Shown: one piece after another, positions 43,064 through 50,666 of the stretch | How positions within the stretch are numbered: position 1 is the stretch's first letter | How the letters are laid out: every line of letters starts with the position of its first letter | DNA from: JADLHS01 sp036274115 | Lineage (GTDB): Bacteria > Verrucomicrobiota > Verrucomicrobiia > Limisphaerales > JADLHS01 | Direction of reading: 5' to 3' | DNA: 64,000 bases | Assembly (NCBI GenBank): GCA_036274115.1 | Contig: DASUGI010000107.1 | Span: 1 to 64,000 of the forward strand | Made by a program: the position numbers and the translations under genes | The notes under the pieces: model-generated | Databases searched by the model: none | Seen by the model: only the letters and a program-made list of their open reading frames with translations | What the model was told of the DNA's origin: nothing

Positions 43064-45004
43064 ATGAGCAATTCCTCTGACGCCACGCCGCAATGGGACA
43101 TCAACGCGGCGCGCAACCTCTATAACATCCAGCGCTGGGGTGCGAAGTATTTTGACATCAATGATGCCGGGCATGTGGTGGCGCGTCCCCTTCAGGACGG
43201 CGGCACGGCGGTGGATATCACCGACGTCATCGAGGAAGCGAAGAGCCGTGGCCTCAAGTTTCCGTTGCTCATCCGTTTCCAGGACATTCTTCGGCATCGC
43301 GTCGAGTCCATCAACCTGGCGTTCCGCAGTTCCATTGCCGAGTTCAACTATCAGGGCAAATACCATGGCGTATTTCCCATCAAGGTGAATCAACTCCGCG
43401 AAGTCGTGGAAGAGATTCTCGATGCCGGCAAGCCATTCGACTTCGGTCTCGAAGTGGGTAGCAAACCGGAATTGTTTGCGGGCCTTGCGTTGCAGAATCA
43501 CATGGGTTGCCTCATCGTTTGCAACGGCTACAAGGATAGCGAGTTCATCAAAATGGCTTTACTCGGCATCAAGCTGGGCAAGCGCGTCATCATGGTGGTC
43601 GAGAAACTCGAAGAGCTGCGCCAGATCATCGCCGTTTCAAAGCAACTGAACGTCGAACCGATGCTGGGCATTCGCGCGCGGTTGCTCGCAAAAGGCGCGG
43701 GCCGCTGGGCCGAAAGTGGCGGCGAGAACGCCAAGTTCGGCTTGAGTACGGCGGAGATTTTGTCAGCCACCGAAATGTTGAAGGCCGAGAATCTTGGCCA
43801 TTGCCTCAAGCTGGTGCATTTCCACATCGGCTCGCAGGTCCCGGATATTCTCACGGTCAAGAAGGCGGTGCAGGAAGCGGCGCGCTTTTACGCCAAGCTG
43901 CACAAGATGGGATTCGCCATCCAATACCTCGACGTGGGCGGCGGCCTTGGCGTCGATTACGACGGCAGCCGGTCGGCGTTTGATAGCTCCACCAATTACT
44001 CGCTTCAGGAATACACCAACGACATCATTTACTACGTGGCCGATGTCTGCAATGCCGAGAAAGTGCCGCACCCGGACATCATCAGCGAGAGCGGACGCGC
44101 CATCGTCGCGCATCACAGCGTGCTCATCGTGGAAGTGTTCGGCGCCATTCACAAGACGCGGCCCGACATTACCTTCACCTACGGCGACAACGAGCACGCC
44201 ATCGTCCGCGAGTTGCTCGACATCAAAAAGAACCTCGCCAAGCTCAACAAGCTCGAAGCGTATCACGACGCCCAGGAACGCCGCGACGATGCCCAGCACA
44301 TGTTCACGCTGGGCATGATGGATTTGCCCGACAAAGCGAAGATTGAAAATCTCTACTGGGAAATCAGCCAGGAAGTCGTCGAGAGTTTTAAAGGCCAGGC
44401 CTACATCCCGGAGGAAATCCGCAAGCTCGAAGACAGCCTCGGCGATCAATACCTCTGCAACTTCTCCGTGTTCCAGTCACTGCTCGATCACTGGGCGCTG
44501 GGACAATTGTTCCCCATCATGCCGATTGGCCGGCTGGATGAACGCCCGACTCGAGAAGCCACGCTGGTGGACATCACGTGCGATTCGGACGGCCAGATCA
44601 ACAAGTTCATCGACCTGCGCGACGTGCGCGATACATTGCCGCTCCACAAGTTGAACACTAACGGTGAGGGCAAGCCCGAGCCTTACTACCTCGGCTTCTT
44701 CCTGATGGGCGCGTATCAGGACATCATGGGCGACCTGCACAATCTTTTCGGTCGCGTCAATGAAGTGCACGTCTTCCTCGACCCCGACGAACCCACCGGT
44801 TACTACGTTGAAGAAATCATCGAAGGCAGCACCATCGTCCAGTGTCTTGCGTCCGTGCAATACGACGAGAACGAGTTGAAGCGTTTGATGAAGGCCCAGA
44901 TGGACGAAGCCATCAAGTCCGACCGCATGAAGCCGTCCGAAGCGATGCGGTTGTTGGATGATTACGAACGTGGGCTGAAGGCGTATACGTATCTCTCGTT
45001 CTGA
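43064..45004 (+). CDS. speA: biosynthetic arginine decarboxylase
   Basis: PLP-dependent decarboxylase of 646 residues, the normal length for SpeA. It converts arginine to agmatine, the first step of the agmatine route to putrescine. The PLP lysine lies in the FPIKVNQLREVV segment (Lys-107), followed by FDFGLEVGSKPEL, GAGRWAESGGENAKFGLS, HFHIGSQVPDI, the PLP phosphate loop DVGGGLGVDYDGS, and EPYYLGFFLMGAYQDIMGDLHNLFG near the C-terminus. No agmatine deiminase or ureohydrolase is nearby, so the rest of the polyamine route lies elsewhere. A heptanucleotide inverted repeat follows the gene. Confidence 0.96.
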   Translation: MSNSSDATPQWDINAARNLYNIQRWGAKYFDINDAGHVVARPLQDGGTAVDITDVIEEAKSRGLKFPLLIRFQDILRHRVESINLAFRSSIAEFNYQGKYHGVFPIKVNQLREVVEEILDAGKPFDFGLEVGSKPELFAGLALQNHMGCLIVCNGYKDSEFIKMALLGIKLGKRVIMVVEKLEELRQIIAVSKQLNVEPMLGIRARLLAKGAGRWAESGGENAKFGLSTAEILSATEMLKAENLGHCLKLVHFHIGSQVPDILTVKKAVQEAARFYAKLHKMGFAIQYLDVGGGLGVDYDGSRSAFDSSTNYSLQEYTNDIIYYVADVCNAEKVPHPDIISESGRAIVAHHSVLIVEVFGAIHKTRPDITFTYGDNEHAIVRELLDIKKNLAKLNKLEAYHDAQERRDDAQHMFTLGMMDLPDKAKIENLYWEISQEVVESFKGQAYIPEEIRKLEDSLGDQYLCNFSVFQSLLDHWALGQLFPIMPIGRLDERPTREATLVDITCDSDGQINKFIDLRDVRDTLPLHKLNTNGEGKPEPYYLGFFLMGAYQDIMGDLHNLFGRVNEVHVFLDPDEPTGYYVEEIIEGSTIVQCLASVQYDENELKRLMKAQMDEAIKSDRMKPSEAMRLLDDYERGLKAYTYLSF

Positions 45005-45024
45005 ACTGATCGTCCTGCCACCGG

Positions 45025-45119
45025 AAACCTTGAACCTTGAACTTCGAACTTTGAACCTTGAAAGTGTCGGTAGCTCTGTGAGTTCAACGTTCGAAGTTCA
45101 ACGTTCAAAGTTCAGGGTT
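45025..45119. repeat. heptanucleotide tandem repeat arranged as an inverted repeat
   Basis: Five 7-base units of the type AACCTTG/AACTTCG (45026-45060) are followed after a 20-base spacer by five 7-base units of the type GTTCAAC/GTTCGAA/GTTCAGG (45082-45116). The two arms are near-complementary and can form a long imperfect hairpin. The element fills the gap between speA and the membrane protein gene at 45130. Units of the same period recur inside mqnC, xdh, xdhC, tatD and the GMC gene. Confidence 0.85.
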
Positions 45120-45129
45120 TCCATGCCTC

Positions 45130-45813
45130 ATGTCTGAGCTTCCGCCCAATCCCGAATTGCTCCGCTCGCTGGGCCGACTCGTGCGCGGCCTGTCGGCCTT
45201 GTTCTGGGGGTTGCCGGCAGCACTCATCATTTGCGTGGGCACGGCCGTGTCAGGATGGTTCCGAGCATTCAGTATCGCCCCAGCCGTGGCCGCGACCGGC
45301 TTGCTCCTGTTTGGACTCTGGCAACTCGGCTCATTTCAGAAGCAGGAGCGTCCCTGGCGCATCGCACTCGACCGGGCGCGGCTGGTCGCAGTGATAAACG
45401 TCGGCCTCAGTCCCTTCCTCTACTTCTTCAACCGGATTCCGGAAAACTCCTTTTTCACCCTGGTCGTCGTGCTGCTGGGATTGTCGGGCTTGCTGTTTCT
45501 TTTCAACCTGAACCTCGTTGTCGCTCGCCTCGGAGAAATGTTGCCGGACGAAACGTTGCGCCAGGAGACTCGTCAGTTCACCGTGCTGAATCGCACCCTG
45601 CTGGTCATGCTGCTCGCGCTCACATCGCTGTATATCTTTCTCGTGCGAATGCCGGACTTGCCCGTGCCGTTAGTGGTGTTGCTCGCGCACCTGCAACGCG
45701 TCAGTCACTGGTCGTTGCTCCTGCTGGTGCTGCTCCCGCTTTCGCTCACGATGGCGCTGATCTGGAAGACGAAGGAAGTGGTTTTGGAAAGCGTATTTGG
45801 GACTCGTCAATAG
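45130..45813 (+). CDS. hypothetical inner-membrane protein
   Basis: Polytopic protein of 227 residues with about five hydrophobic segments (LVRGLSALFWGLPAALIICVG, AVAATGLLLFGLWQLG, FTLVVVLLGLSGLLFLFNLNLV, TLLVMLLALTSLYIFLV, SLLLLVLLPLSLTMALIW). Its start is Met followed by SELPPNPELLRSLGRLV, and the C-terminus is charged and cytoplasmic-looking. No family is recognised. The sole close neighbour upstream is speA, separated by the heptanucleotide hairpin, so co-transcription is uncertain. It converges on the HEAT-repeat gene. Confidence 0.7.
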   Translation: MSELPPNPELLRSLGRLVRGLSALFWGLPAALIICVGTAVSGWFRAFSIAPAVAATGLLLFGLWQLGSFQKQERPWRIALDRARLVAVINVGLSPFLYFFNRIPENSFFTLVVVLLGLSGLLFLFNLNLVVARLGEMLPDETLRQETRQFTVLNRTLLVMLLALTSLYIFLVRMPDLPVPLVVLLAHLQRVSHWSLLLLVLLPLSLTMALIWKTKEVVLESVFGTRQ

Positions 45814-45836
45814 AGTGACGGAGCCGGAATCGACTG

Positions 45837-46844
45837 CTACTTCGGAGGTTTTTCAAACCCTTGCGGGTCGATTTTTCGCAAGGCGTTCGTCACGTAATTC
45901 AACACCCACGGCTCTTTGTCATTGGCCAGTTCACGTTTCAATTGCGGCACTGCTGCCTTTGCTTGCGGCCCCATTTCACCAAGCGCAATGATCCAATCCC
46001 ACTTTGAATGCTCGCTCTCGTTGGGGATTTCCAGAAGCAGCACTGGCAACGCCGTCTCAACATCCCCGCTTACTCGCCAGATGGCCACAGCGGCGTGACC
46101 GCGTAGATAGGAATTGGGCGATAGGAGCGCCGCTTTGAGCGCCGGCAACGCGCTCTCCGCCGGCGGCCCGATTTTTCCCAATGCCCGGGCGGCCGCAGCG
46201 CCTGTATAGGAATCGGATTGTGCCGTGCTGACCAGAATCTTCGTGATGGCTGGGACAGCGTTTGAGCCAGCAGCGCCGATTTCTTGAAAAGCCGACACCG
46301 CCTGGAAACGAACTCCGAATTCTTCGTCGTCCAGCGCCGCGGTCAAGGCTGGTATCGCCTGGTCTGCAACCATCGATTGGCGGCGCAAACTGGAAATCCC
46401 CCACGCCGCCGACTCTCTGACGGTGGAACTGGGATGCCGCAACAAAGCGATAGCCGCTGGCAGTGAATTTGTGCCGATATAATGAAAGGTATTCGCGCCG
46501 TGTACGCGCTGAAGCAGCGGTTTTGGCTTTGGAAGAAGGTTCTGAATCGTTTGCGGTAACTTTGCCCGAAGGTCCCCATATTTCTGGCGGAGCCTGGAGT
46601 CGTTCCAGGCAAGGTTTCGAACGACGCACGGTAAGGCATTGGTACCGAGTGCACGAACCGCTTCATCGAACCGTGACGGCTTCTGCGCCGCAAGGGCATC
46701 CATCCATTCACTGAGTTTTTTGCCCTCATAAAGTGGATCCGGCACTGGCGAAGAAAAGGAGACCGTAACCAGGACGATTGCCGTGGTTGCAACCACCAGA
46801 CACAGCGCGAGTCGTTTTCTTTTGGGACTCATTCGCGGTCCCAT
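45837..46844 (-). CDS. HEAT-repeat exported or membrane-anchored protein
   Basis: Protein of 335 residues. A single N-terminal hydrophobic segment (LALCLVVATTAIVLVTVSF) acts as signal or anchor. The rest has a short PDPLYEGKKLSEWMDAL module common in verrucomicrobial HEAT proteins, and at least five HEAT repeats, for example STVRESAAWGISSLRRQS, EFGVRFQAVSAFQEIGAAG, SYTGAAAARALGKIGPPAESALPALKAALL and SYLRGHAAVAIWRVSGD. HEAT solenoids serve as protein-binding scaffolds; no enzyme domain is seen. It lies upstream of the convergent membrane protein gene at 45130-45813 and 25 bases from the mqnC stop, on the same strand as mqnC. Confidence 0.82.
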   Translation of the reverse strand: MGPRMSPKRKRLALCLVVATTAIVLVTVSFSSPVPDPLYEGKKLSEWMDALAAQKPSRFDEAVRALGTNALPCVVRNLAWNDSRLRQKYGDLRAKLPQTIQNLLPKPKPLLQRVHGANTFHYIGTNSLPAAIALLRHPSSTVRESAAWGISSLRRQSMVADQAIPALTAALDDEEFGVRFQAVSAFQEIGAAGSNAVPAITKILVSTAQSDSYTGAAAARALGKIGPPAESALPALKAALLSPNSYLRGHAAVAIWRVSGDVETALPVLLLEIPNESEHSKWDWIIALGEMGPQAKAAVPQLKRELANDKEPWVLNYVTNALRKIDPQGFEKPPK

Positions 46845-46869
46845 CCGACGTGCCCGGTTCTCGGCAGAT

Positions 46870-48045
46870 TCAATTTACCAACCGATACCAGTTATCGCGT
46901 TGGTGCGGTTCGTAGCCAAGGTCTTTGATGAGGCGATGCATGTCGGGCACGGTCATGCGGAAGGTCGTGCCGGCCTGCGACACCACGTTCTCCTCGATCA
47001 TGATGCTGCCCAGATCGTTTGCGCCAAACTTCAGCGCCACTTGACCAATCTCCAATCCCTGCGTGACCCACGAGCTTTGGATGTTCTCGAAGTTGTCCAA
47101 ATAAATCCGACCGAGAGCTTGGGTGCGGAGATATTCGTGCGCACCCACGGTCGGCGCGCGCAGCTTGGTGTGTTCGGCCTGAAACGTCCAGCAGATGAAC
47201 GCAGTGAATGCGGCGGGTTGAGAGTTGAGAGTTGAAGGTTGAGAATTTGCATCGCTATCGTTCCGCACTCCGCGCTCCGCATTCCGCACTCTTTCCAGCG
47301 ATTTGTCCTGCTGCGCTCGCAATCGCTCCAAATGCTCGATGCGATCTTCCGGCGTTTCCACGTGACCAAACATCATCGTCGCGCTGGAATAGAGCCCGAG
47401 CCGGTGCGCCACATCCATCACCTCAAGCCAGTCATTGCTCATCGCCTTCAACGGAGCGATGCGTTGACGCACGCGATCCACAAGAATTTCTCCGCCGCCA
47501 CCGGGAATGGAACCCAATCCCGCCGCGTGGAAATCGGAAATGATTTTCTCCAACGGCTCGTTGAACACTTCGCGGAAATGAATGAACTCGCTCGGGCTGA
47601 AGCCATGGATGTTCACCTGCGGGAACTTCGCTTTGATGTGCGAAAGCAAATCCAGATACCACTGCTTGGTCAACTTCGGATGATGGCCGCCCTGCATGAG
47701 AATCTGCGTGCCGCCAAGTGCGAGCGTTTCCTCGATCTTACGGTCCATCTCCTCAAGCGAAATGACGTAGGAGTCATCGTCCTTCTCCGTGCGATAGAAC
47801 GCGCAGAACTTGCAATAGACGTTGCAGACGTTCGTATAGTTGACGTTGCGATCGACGTTGTAGGTGACGATCTCGTTGCCGCGTCCGTTGTAAGCTTTGG
47901 CTTTGGCCAGTTGCCGCCGTCGATCGGCCAACGCGCCCAACTCCTCCAACGGCAAACTGTAAAGCCGCAGCGCCTCAGTTTGATTAATGCGTTTGCCGTC
48001 CCAGACCTTCTGGAGCAACTCGTCAAGTGACGCGTCGTAAATCAC
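46870..48045 (-). CDS. mqnC: dehypoxanthine futalosine cyclase, radical SAM
   Basis: Radical SAM enzyme of the futalosine route to menaquinone. The cluster motif CX3CX2C is NYTNVCNVYCKFCAFYR (Cys-74, 78, 81). Further family marks are LMQGGHHPKL, VNIHGFSPSEF, LGSIPGGGGEILVDRVR, SATMMFGHVET and, after an insert, AFICWTFQAEHT and IMIEENVVSQAG. MqnC cyclises dehypoxanthine futalosine. CNVYCKFCAFYR distinguishes it from MqnE and CofH. About 27 extra residues (roughly 250-277, from SLERVRNAERG to NSQPAAF) interrupt the conserved loop between LRAQQD and AFICWTF. They are encoded by two heptanucleotide repeats. No other menaquinone gene is nearby. Confidence 0.92.
   Translation of the reverse strand: MIYDASLDELLQKVWDGKRINQTEALRLYSLPLEELGALADRRRQLAKAKAYNGRGNEIVTYNVDRNVNYTNVCNVYCKFCAFYRTEKDDDSYVISLEEMDRKIEETLALGGTQILMQGGHHPKLTKQWYLDLLSHIKAKFPQVNIHGFSPSEFIHFREVFNEPLEKIISDFHAAGLGSIPGGGGEILVDRVRQRIAPLKAMSNDWLEVMDVAHRLGLYSSATMMFGHVETPEDRIEHLERLRAQQDKSLERVRNAERGVRNDSDANSQPSTLNSQPAAFTAFICWTFQAEHTKLRAPTVGAHEYLRTQALGRIYLDNFENIQSSWVTQGLEIGQVALKFGANDLGSIMIEENVVSQAGTTFRMTVPDMHRLIKDLGYEPHQRDNWYRLVN
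47216..47296. repeat. two heptanucleotide tandem repeats inserted in frame in mqnC
   Basis: Bases 47217-47244 hold four 7-base units of the type GTTGAGA/GTTGAAG, and 47263-47290 hold four of the type CCGCACT/CCGCGCT/CCGCATT. A short non-repetitive joint lies between them. The whole block is read in frame as about 27 residues and falls within a conserved part of MqnC. Confidence 0.8.
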
Positions 48046-48093
48046 GAACCCAGCTTAGCCGTTCTCCTCGAGGGAAACAAGAAGGCGCGGAGG

Positions 48094-48306
48094 CTAGAGT
48101 TGTTGCTTGGGAAGATTCATGATGTCGAAACGGTTCGCATCATAGAAGCACCCGTAAATCCGCCAAAGCAACCAGGCATTCAGAATGGCCCCCAACCAAA
48201 GTCCAAGCGCTGCTATCGGTTGCGGCACAAACAATCCGGCGATTGCCAGCCCGAGAAACGTCGCGCCAAACCCGAGAATCACGGCAATCAGCAGGAAGGT
48301 GTGAAA
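48094..48306 (-). pseudogene. C-terminal fragment of the ABC permease, cut off by an in-frame TGA
   Basis: The same frame as the permease at 48307-49797 continues past its TGA stop (complement of 48307-48309) for about 70 codons. It codes FHTFLLIAVILGFG, TFLGLAIAGLFVPQPIAAL, WLGAILNAWLLWRIYGCFYD and ANRFDIMNLPKQQ. Two further membrane segments and a soluble end look like the natural continuation of the permease. A GTG at 48282 could start a separate 62-residue product. A single C-to-T change in a CGA Arg codon would explain the stop. It may be a true truncation, a sequencing error, or a tolerated read-through. Confidence 0.5.
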
Positions 48307-49797
48307 TCAAAGTCGCGTCGAATCGTTGGTGCCGGAACTGAACGCCAGTGCGACAAAGATCAACCGCAGCGCTGCCAGAAGAAACGCCGTTTTAAATCCG
48401 AGTAACGCGCCCAATGGGAATTGCCAGCGAAACAAATAAGCCGTGACCAGCCCACAAACGATGAGAAAACCGACGACCAAAGGCAACTGGACGAACGAGT
48501 ATTTGAAAAGAACGTGGGACAAATCCCGGTAGCCGATGGGATAAACTGCATACAACTGAATGTTGACGCCACTGCAAAACACCGGACTGAAGGCGCGTCC
48601 GTTACCATAAAAGCAGGCCGCGACGCGCAACGCGGGGAGCAGCATGGCTGCGCACATCACCCAAAAGCTGACGGTCGGATTCACCCAGCCGAGCGCAAAG
48701 CCAATGGCCAAACCGATCGCCAGATGCTGAAAAACCTTTTTCCATGCTTTGGTAATCTCGATTGAGTGCGGAAACGCGAACTCAGCCAGCTTACGTTCCC
48801 GTGCGTTCAGCCATTGCCATAAGCGCGCTTCCAGCCAGCCTGCCTTTGGCCACGAGACGGCGGCGAGAAACCGGCGCGTTTGCACCACTTCCTCAATCGC
48901 GGTTAAACCCACCCGCAAAGGCGCATCGGGATGAGCAGTTGCAATCGACGTTTCTTCCTCCGGCAGAATATCCGAAGACTCATCCTGGATGGCTTCGGAG
49001 AACTCGTAGCCTCCGGCCACACGGGAATAGGTTTGACGAAGCGTGACGACGAGCGCGGCGCTGGGCAGGAGAAAGAGCAGTTCGAACCACGAAGGATTCG
49101 GCAATAACAAACGGAACAAGAAAACCGGCCATGCGGTAGGCAGCAATAATCGAAGTGTGCCCGCGCTGGCGTCCAATCCAGCAAGCAACGCCGGACCGAC
49201 AAGGGAATGGGCGACGAAAAGCACGAACAGCGCGAATGTGCCTGCGGTTGTCAGGAGTGGATACGGCAACCAGGGAAGGTAAACCATCGCCAGGCTGACC
49301 AATGCCAGCGTGCTTAACCAGGCGAAAACGGCTATCGGAAGGATGGCGATCCATTGCGGAAATGGAATCTCGGCAAACCATGCCAACGTCCCGAGCATGG
49401 CCAGCGAATCCATGAGCAACCAGGTTGCGCCGCGCAAAAACTTTTCGATTTGCCGCCGCAGAACCACCCTTCCCTCGATGGGGAGAAGGGAGAATGCCGC
49501 CAGATCCGGGGAAAGATATAATTGGTGCGCCAGGGACTGGACCAGAATTGAAATCCAGCCGAACAGCCAGATCCCGATAAACACCAGCGCGGAGTTCAAG
49601 TGTCCAGTGCGGCTGGCAATAATCCACGTCAGCCAGGCGGCCAGCCCCGAAATCCCCAGGCGAAAGAGGGGCCGTGCGCTGTAGTGCCGGGCGCGATGGG
49701 TGCGCCGCGCTTCCCGTTTCAATTCCGGGGAACGTCGAATGGCCATCCTGACCGTGCGACGCAGTTGTCTTGCAAATGCTGGCGAATGGAGTTTCAT
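48307..49797 (-). CDS. ABC-type transporter permease (ABC-2-like membrane protein)
   Basis: Polytopic membrane protein of 496 residues as read to the TGA. About 12 hydrophobic segments, for example ALVFIGIWLFGWISILVQSL and LLTTAGTFALFVLFVAHSLVG, alternate with a basic N-terminus (RQLRRTVRMAIRR) and a central soluble stretch with VGLTAIEEVVQTRRF. The ATPase gene stops within the permease start (the A of ATG is shared with TGA), so the two are translationally coupled as an ABC exporter. The permease probably includes the 48094-48306 segment in its intact form. No specific substrate is evident; the general build is that of large ABC-2 permeases. Confidence 0.75.
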   Translation of the reverse strand: MKLHSPAFARQLRRTVRMAIRRSPELKREARRTHRARHYSARPLFRLGISGLAAWLTWIIASRTGHLNSALVFIGIWLFGWISILVQSLAHQLYLSPDLAAFSLLPIEGRVVLRRQIEKFLRGATWLLMDSLAMLGTLAWFAEIPFPQWIAILPIAVFAWLSTLALVSLAMVYLPWLPYPLLTTAGTFALFVLFVAHSLVGPALLAGLDASAGTLRLLLPTAWPVFLFRLLLPNPSWFELLFLLPSAALVVTLRQTYSRVAGGYEFSEAIQDESSDILPEEETSIATAHPDAPLRVGLTAIEEVVQTRRFLAAVSWPKAGWLEARLWQWLNARERKLAEFAFPHSIEITKAWKKVFQHLAIGLAIGFALGWVNPTVSFWVMCAAMLLPALRVAACFYGNGRAFSPVFCSGVNIQLYAVYPIGYRDLSHVLFKYSFVQLPLVVGFLIVCGLVTAYLFRWQFPLGALLGFKTAFLLAALRLIFVALAFSSGTNDSTRL

Positions 49798-50528
49798 CAG
49801 GGCACTTCGCGCAGCTGACGGAACATTTCCTCCAGCACGTTGTGCTTGTCCCGGGCTTGTTCACGCAGTCGGTCCAGCGTATCAAACGCGTGGATTTCAC
49901 CTTTGTGAATCACGCACACGCGATCTGCGAAACGCTCGGCTACATCCAGAAGTTGAGTCGAATAAAGCACCGTACGTCCGCGGCTGGCAGCGGCACGGGC
50001 GTGACGCTTGAACGCATCGATACCATGCGGGTCCATGCCGGACGCAAAGGGTTCATCCAACAACCAGATGTCGCGATCCGCCGCGATCATTGCCACCAGG
50101 CCGGCCTTGTAGGCCTGTCCCCGCGAAAGCGTCTGCACGGGGCGCAAGGCCAAGGGCAGCAGATCAAACTCGCGCAGCAACTCCAGCACGCGTCCCTCCG
50201 CGCCGGCTCCATCAGCGTCATAGAGTCGAAGAATGATGGCGAGGTTGCGCAGGATGGTTTGATCCCAAAAAAGAAACGGGAAATCCGGCAACGTGTGAAT
50301 GCGCTGGCGTTGCTCCATGCGATTGCGGCGAAATTCCTGATCATCCAGATAGATCTCGCCGGAATCCGGTGCGGCAATGCCCGCCAGGCAACGGAGCAAA
50401 GTGGTCTTACCCGCACCATTAGGGCCCAGCAGGCTGATGACTTGACCCGGCGAAATCTCGAGCGACACCCGACTAAGAGCGCGTGTTGAGCGATACGATT
50501 TGGTTACAGCGCGCAGTTCGATTTTCAT
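49797..50528 (-). CDS. ABC transporter ATP-binding protein
   Basis: ATPase of 243 residues. Walker A is GPNGAGKTT (35-43), the Q-loop region follows, the signature is a variant LSRGQAYKAG, and Walker B with the D-loop is WLLDEPFASGMDP. The switch His lies in STQLLDVAERF-like context (TVLYSTQLL), where the canonical His is replaced by Gln. It powers the permease encoded immediately downstream. The ATG at 50528 (MKIELRAVTKSY) is preferred over an upstream frame. The gene faces the xdh start divergently with 138 bases between. Confidence 0.88.
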   Translation of the reverse strand: MKIELRAVTKSYRSTRALSRVSLEISPGQVISLLGPNGAGKTTLLRCLAGIAAPDSGEIYLDDQEFRRNRMEQRQRIHTLPDFPFLFWDQTILRNLAIILRLYDADGAGAEGRVLELLREFDLLPLALRPVQTLSRGQAYKAGLVAMIAADRDIWLLDEPFASGMDPHGIDAFKRHARAAASRGRTVLYSTQLLDVAERFADRVCVIHKGEIHAFDTLDRLREQARDKHNVLEEMFRQLREVP

Positions 50529-50621
50529 GAGCGACCCGCGGAATGACCCGCTTCTGATGGCGGCAAACCGAAGACGAGTCAATTGCATTCGGCGCACCAT
50601 CACCTCAGTCGCAAGGCAACG

Positions 50622-50649
50622 TTGCAACCCGGCCCGGCTCAGTTATGCT
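50622..50649 (+). promoter_or_regulatory. predicted promoter of xdh
   Basis: TTGCAA at 50622-50627 and TATGCT at 50644-50649 are 16 bases apart, giving a leader of about 10 bases to the ATG at 50667. No strong Shine-Dalgarno is visible. Confidence 0.4.
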
Positions 50650-50666
50650 TTTCACAGCTTTAACTT

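Noticed and set aside
45025..45119. CRISPR-like array
   Set aside because: The repeated units are only 7 bases, contiguous and without spacers; it is a tandem repeat, and no cas genes are present.
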